DNA of 64,000 nt from Agelas oroides (lineage: Eukaryota; Porifera; Demospongiae; Agelasida; Agelasidae). Positions 62,928 to 64,000 of this stretch are shown one piece after another. The stretch is taken from contig OX422189.1 in NCBI GenBank assembly GCA_949130485.1, positions 6,853,620-6,917,619 of the forward strand, given 5' to 3'. A model generated the notes under the pieces. That model ran no database searches. It was not told the origin of the DNA and saw only the letters and a list, made by a program, of their open reading frames with translations. Numbering within the stretch: position 1 is the first letter of the stretch; every line of letters begins with the position of its first letter. The translations under genes were made by a program, and so were the position numbers.

Positions 62928-64000
62928 TTAGTGTGAAGAGATAACAGAAATTACATATTCAAAGTCACTGCTAGACACACAACTAATTCTAATATCTCTG
63001 ATTATGTTAGCACAAAAAAGGTCTTCAGGATAATAAGTCTTCTTATAGTTATGTCCACGGAGACGGTTGAACCCACATGGAGTATACACAAAGTTGGAAG
63101 AAACACGATAGATAAAAGAAACAGGGAACGAAGGACAGGACAGAGCAGAAGATAACAAGGATAAAGAACGAGCAAAGACAACATTGAAGAGACTCAACAG
63201 ACGGGCAGTACTATGAACTATTCTAGTATGAGAATTAGACGGGAGTTTCCAGATACGCCTCAAAATTTTATTGAAGGCAACTTCAATCAGGTTCATAGAT
63301 GGGGAGTCTAGCCGCCACAGAGAGCATCCATACAAGGAGAGACAATATGAGCGAAACAGAAACGTTAAGGTGTGAGGATTGCAGAACTTAAAGTTGCAGA
63401 ACAAAAGATTAGCCTTTTTAAGCAAGTCCCGGGACTTAAAAACAATGTCATCGTTGTCTGAGAGATTGTAAGACAGAATGTGACCTAGATGACAGACAGA
63501 ATTGAGGAACGCTAAAAGTTCACCACAAAAATAGATAGCAGTTGTACACTTGTCAGAAGGAGATAAACCAAAACGAATGAGTTGAGTTTTACCAGCATTA
63601 AATTTGAGACCATAGGAATTGGAAAAGGACTCACATAGACTGAGCATAGTGCGTAAAGCAGAAGGACACGGAGCCAACAAGATCAAATCATCAGCATAAC
63701 AGAGAGCGCCAACAAACAAACCATCCCAGTAACAGCCAACTCCACACTCTTTAAGCTTATTCAATAAGATATCCATGTATATAGTAAACAACACAGGGGA
63801 CAGAACTCCTCCCTGACGAACGCCGTTAGAAACATTAAAAGAATCAGAGCTGGCACCATCCCAAGAAACACTACAAGATTGAGAGCTATACCAGCTGATG
63901 AGGAAGCGAACTAAAAAACTGGGAGTCCTTCGTTGTAGTAGCTGCTGAAACAGCAACGAATGATCAACAAGATCAAATGCTTTGCTGGCATCTAACAGAC
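62928..64000 (-). CDS. LINE reverse transcriptase, C-terminal part, runs off the window
   Basis: The minus-strand frame is open from the window edge (LLDASKAFDLVDHSLLFQQL) to a stop at 62928, about 357 codons. It holds non-LTR reverse transcriptase blocks: DASKAFD, then NGVRQGGVLSPVLFTIYMD, then CYADDLILLAP (catalytic YADD), and GLKFNAGKTQLIRFG, followed by the thumb region with HLGHILSYNLSDNDD. The C-terminal part has a CSLWRLDSP-type segment and ends FEYVISVISSH. The pattern fits CR1/L2/Jockey-type LINEs; clade cannot be fixed without the endonuclease, which lies outside. The frame is uninterrupted within the window, suggesting a fairly young copy. Confidence 0.9.
   Translation of the reverse strand, partial: LLDASKAFDLVDHSLLFQQLLQRRTPSFLVRFLISWYSSQSCSVSWDGASSDSFNVSNGVRQGGVLSPVLFTIYMDILLNKLKECGVGCYWDGLFVGALCYADDLILLAPCPSALRTMLSLCESFSNSYGLKFNAGKTQLIRFGLSPSDKCTTAIYFCGELLAFLNSVCHLGHILSYNLSDNDDIVFKSRDLLKKANLLFCNFKFCNPHTLTFLFRSYCLSLYGCSLWRLDSPSMNLIEVAFNKILRRIWKLPSNSHTRIVHSTARLLSLFNVVFARSLSLLSSALSCPSFPVSFIYRVSSNFVYTPCGFNRLRGHNYKKTYYPEDLFCANIIRDIRISCVSSSDFEYVISVISSH

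Overview
This window looks like nuclear DNA of an early-branching animal, most likely a demosponge of the Amphimedon type. That is an inference: genes are split by small GT-AG introns, receptors carry YWTD, EGF and LDL-receptor class A (LDLa) modules, a kelch gene is present, and the repeats include Ty3/gypsy, DIRS-like, LINE, tRNA-derived SINE, hAT-like and many foldback elements. No bacterial-type operon, CRISPR array, rRNA or intact tRNA gene was seen.

Layout. 1-2963 (+): 3' part of a kelch-repeat gene with one in-frame stop. 4605-12587 (-): complete 12-exon receptor gene (copy 1). 17083-19176: hAT-like element. 19801-29185 (-): complete 10-exon paralogue (copy 2). 30742-37881: 7.1 kb terminal-inverted-repeat (TIR) element inserted in a tRNA-derived SINE; inside it lie a whole-looking Ty3/gypsy element (31890-36303) and a 395 bp MITE of the same TIR family. 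Copy-1-like upstream sequence resumes at about 38.2 kb. 39.3-47.5 kb (-): decayed receptor remnants (LDLa exons and one membrane/tail exon), interrupted by a broken DIRS-like fossil. 48.6-50.3 kb: 53 bp minisatellite. 51-53.2 kb: repeats. 54266-55163: 898 bp TIR element carrying a coding-like insert. 56437-57063 (+): small two-exon gene. 57319-58599 (+): intronless decarboxylase of the phosphatidylserine-decarboxylase fold, close to fungal PsiD. 60.9-62.6 kb: foldback and 61 bp tandem repeats. 62837-64000 (-): LINE 3' end running off the window.

The main biology is a head-to-tail family of type I membrane receptors: signal peptide, one six-bladed YWTD propeller, one EGF module, 3-5 LDLa modules, one membrane helix and a proline-rich cytoplasmic tail. 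This order is that of the C-terminal half of LRP5/6, not of LDLR. Joining the exons read by eye gives uninterrupted frames of 698 and 615 residues with every splice phase matching. The propellers are nearly identical while LDLa number and tail sequence differ.

The second notable gene is the decarboxylase, which keeps the HxxH-type and GGS self-cleavage motifs in a single exon among intron-rich neighbours.

Finally, several non-autonomous DNA elements share TAG(T/C)CTCG-like ends and 9 bp target duplications, which points to an active Mutator-like family; one of them may carry a captured gene piece. No search could be run, so identifications rest on motifs read directly from the sequence.
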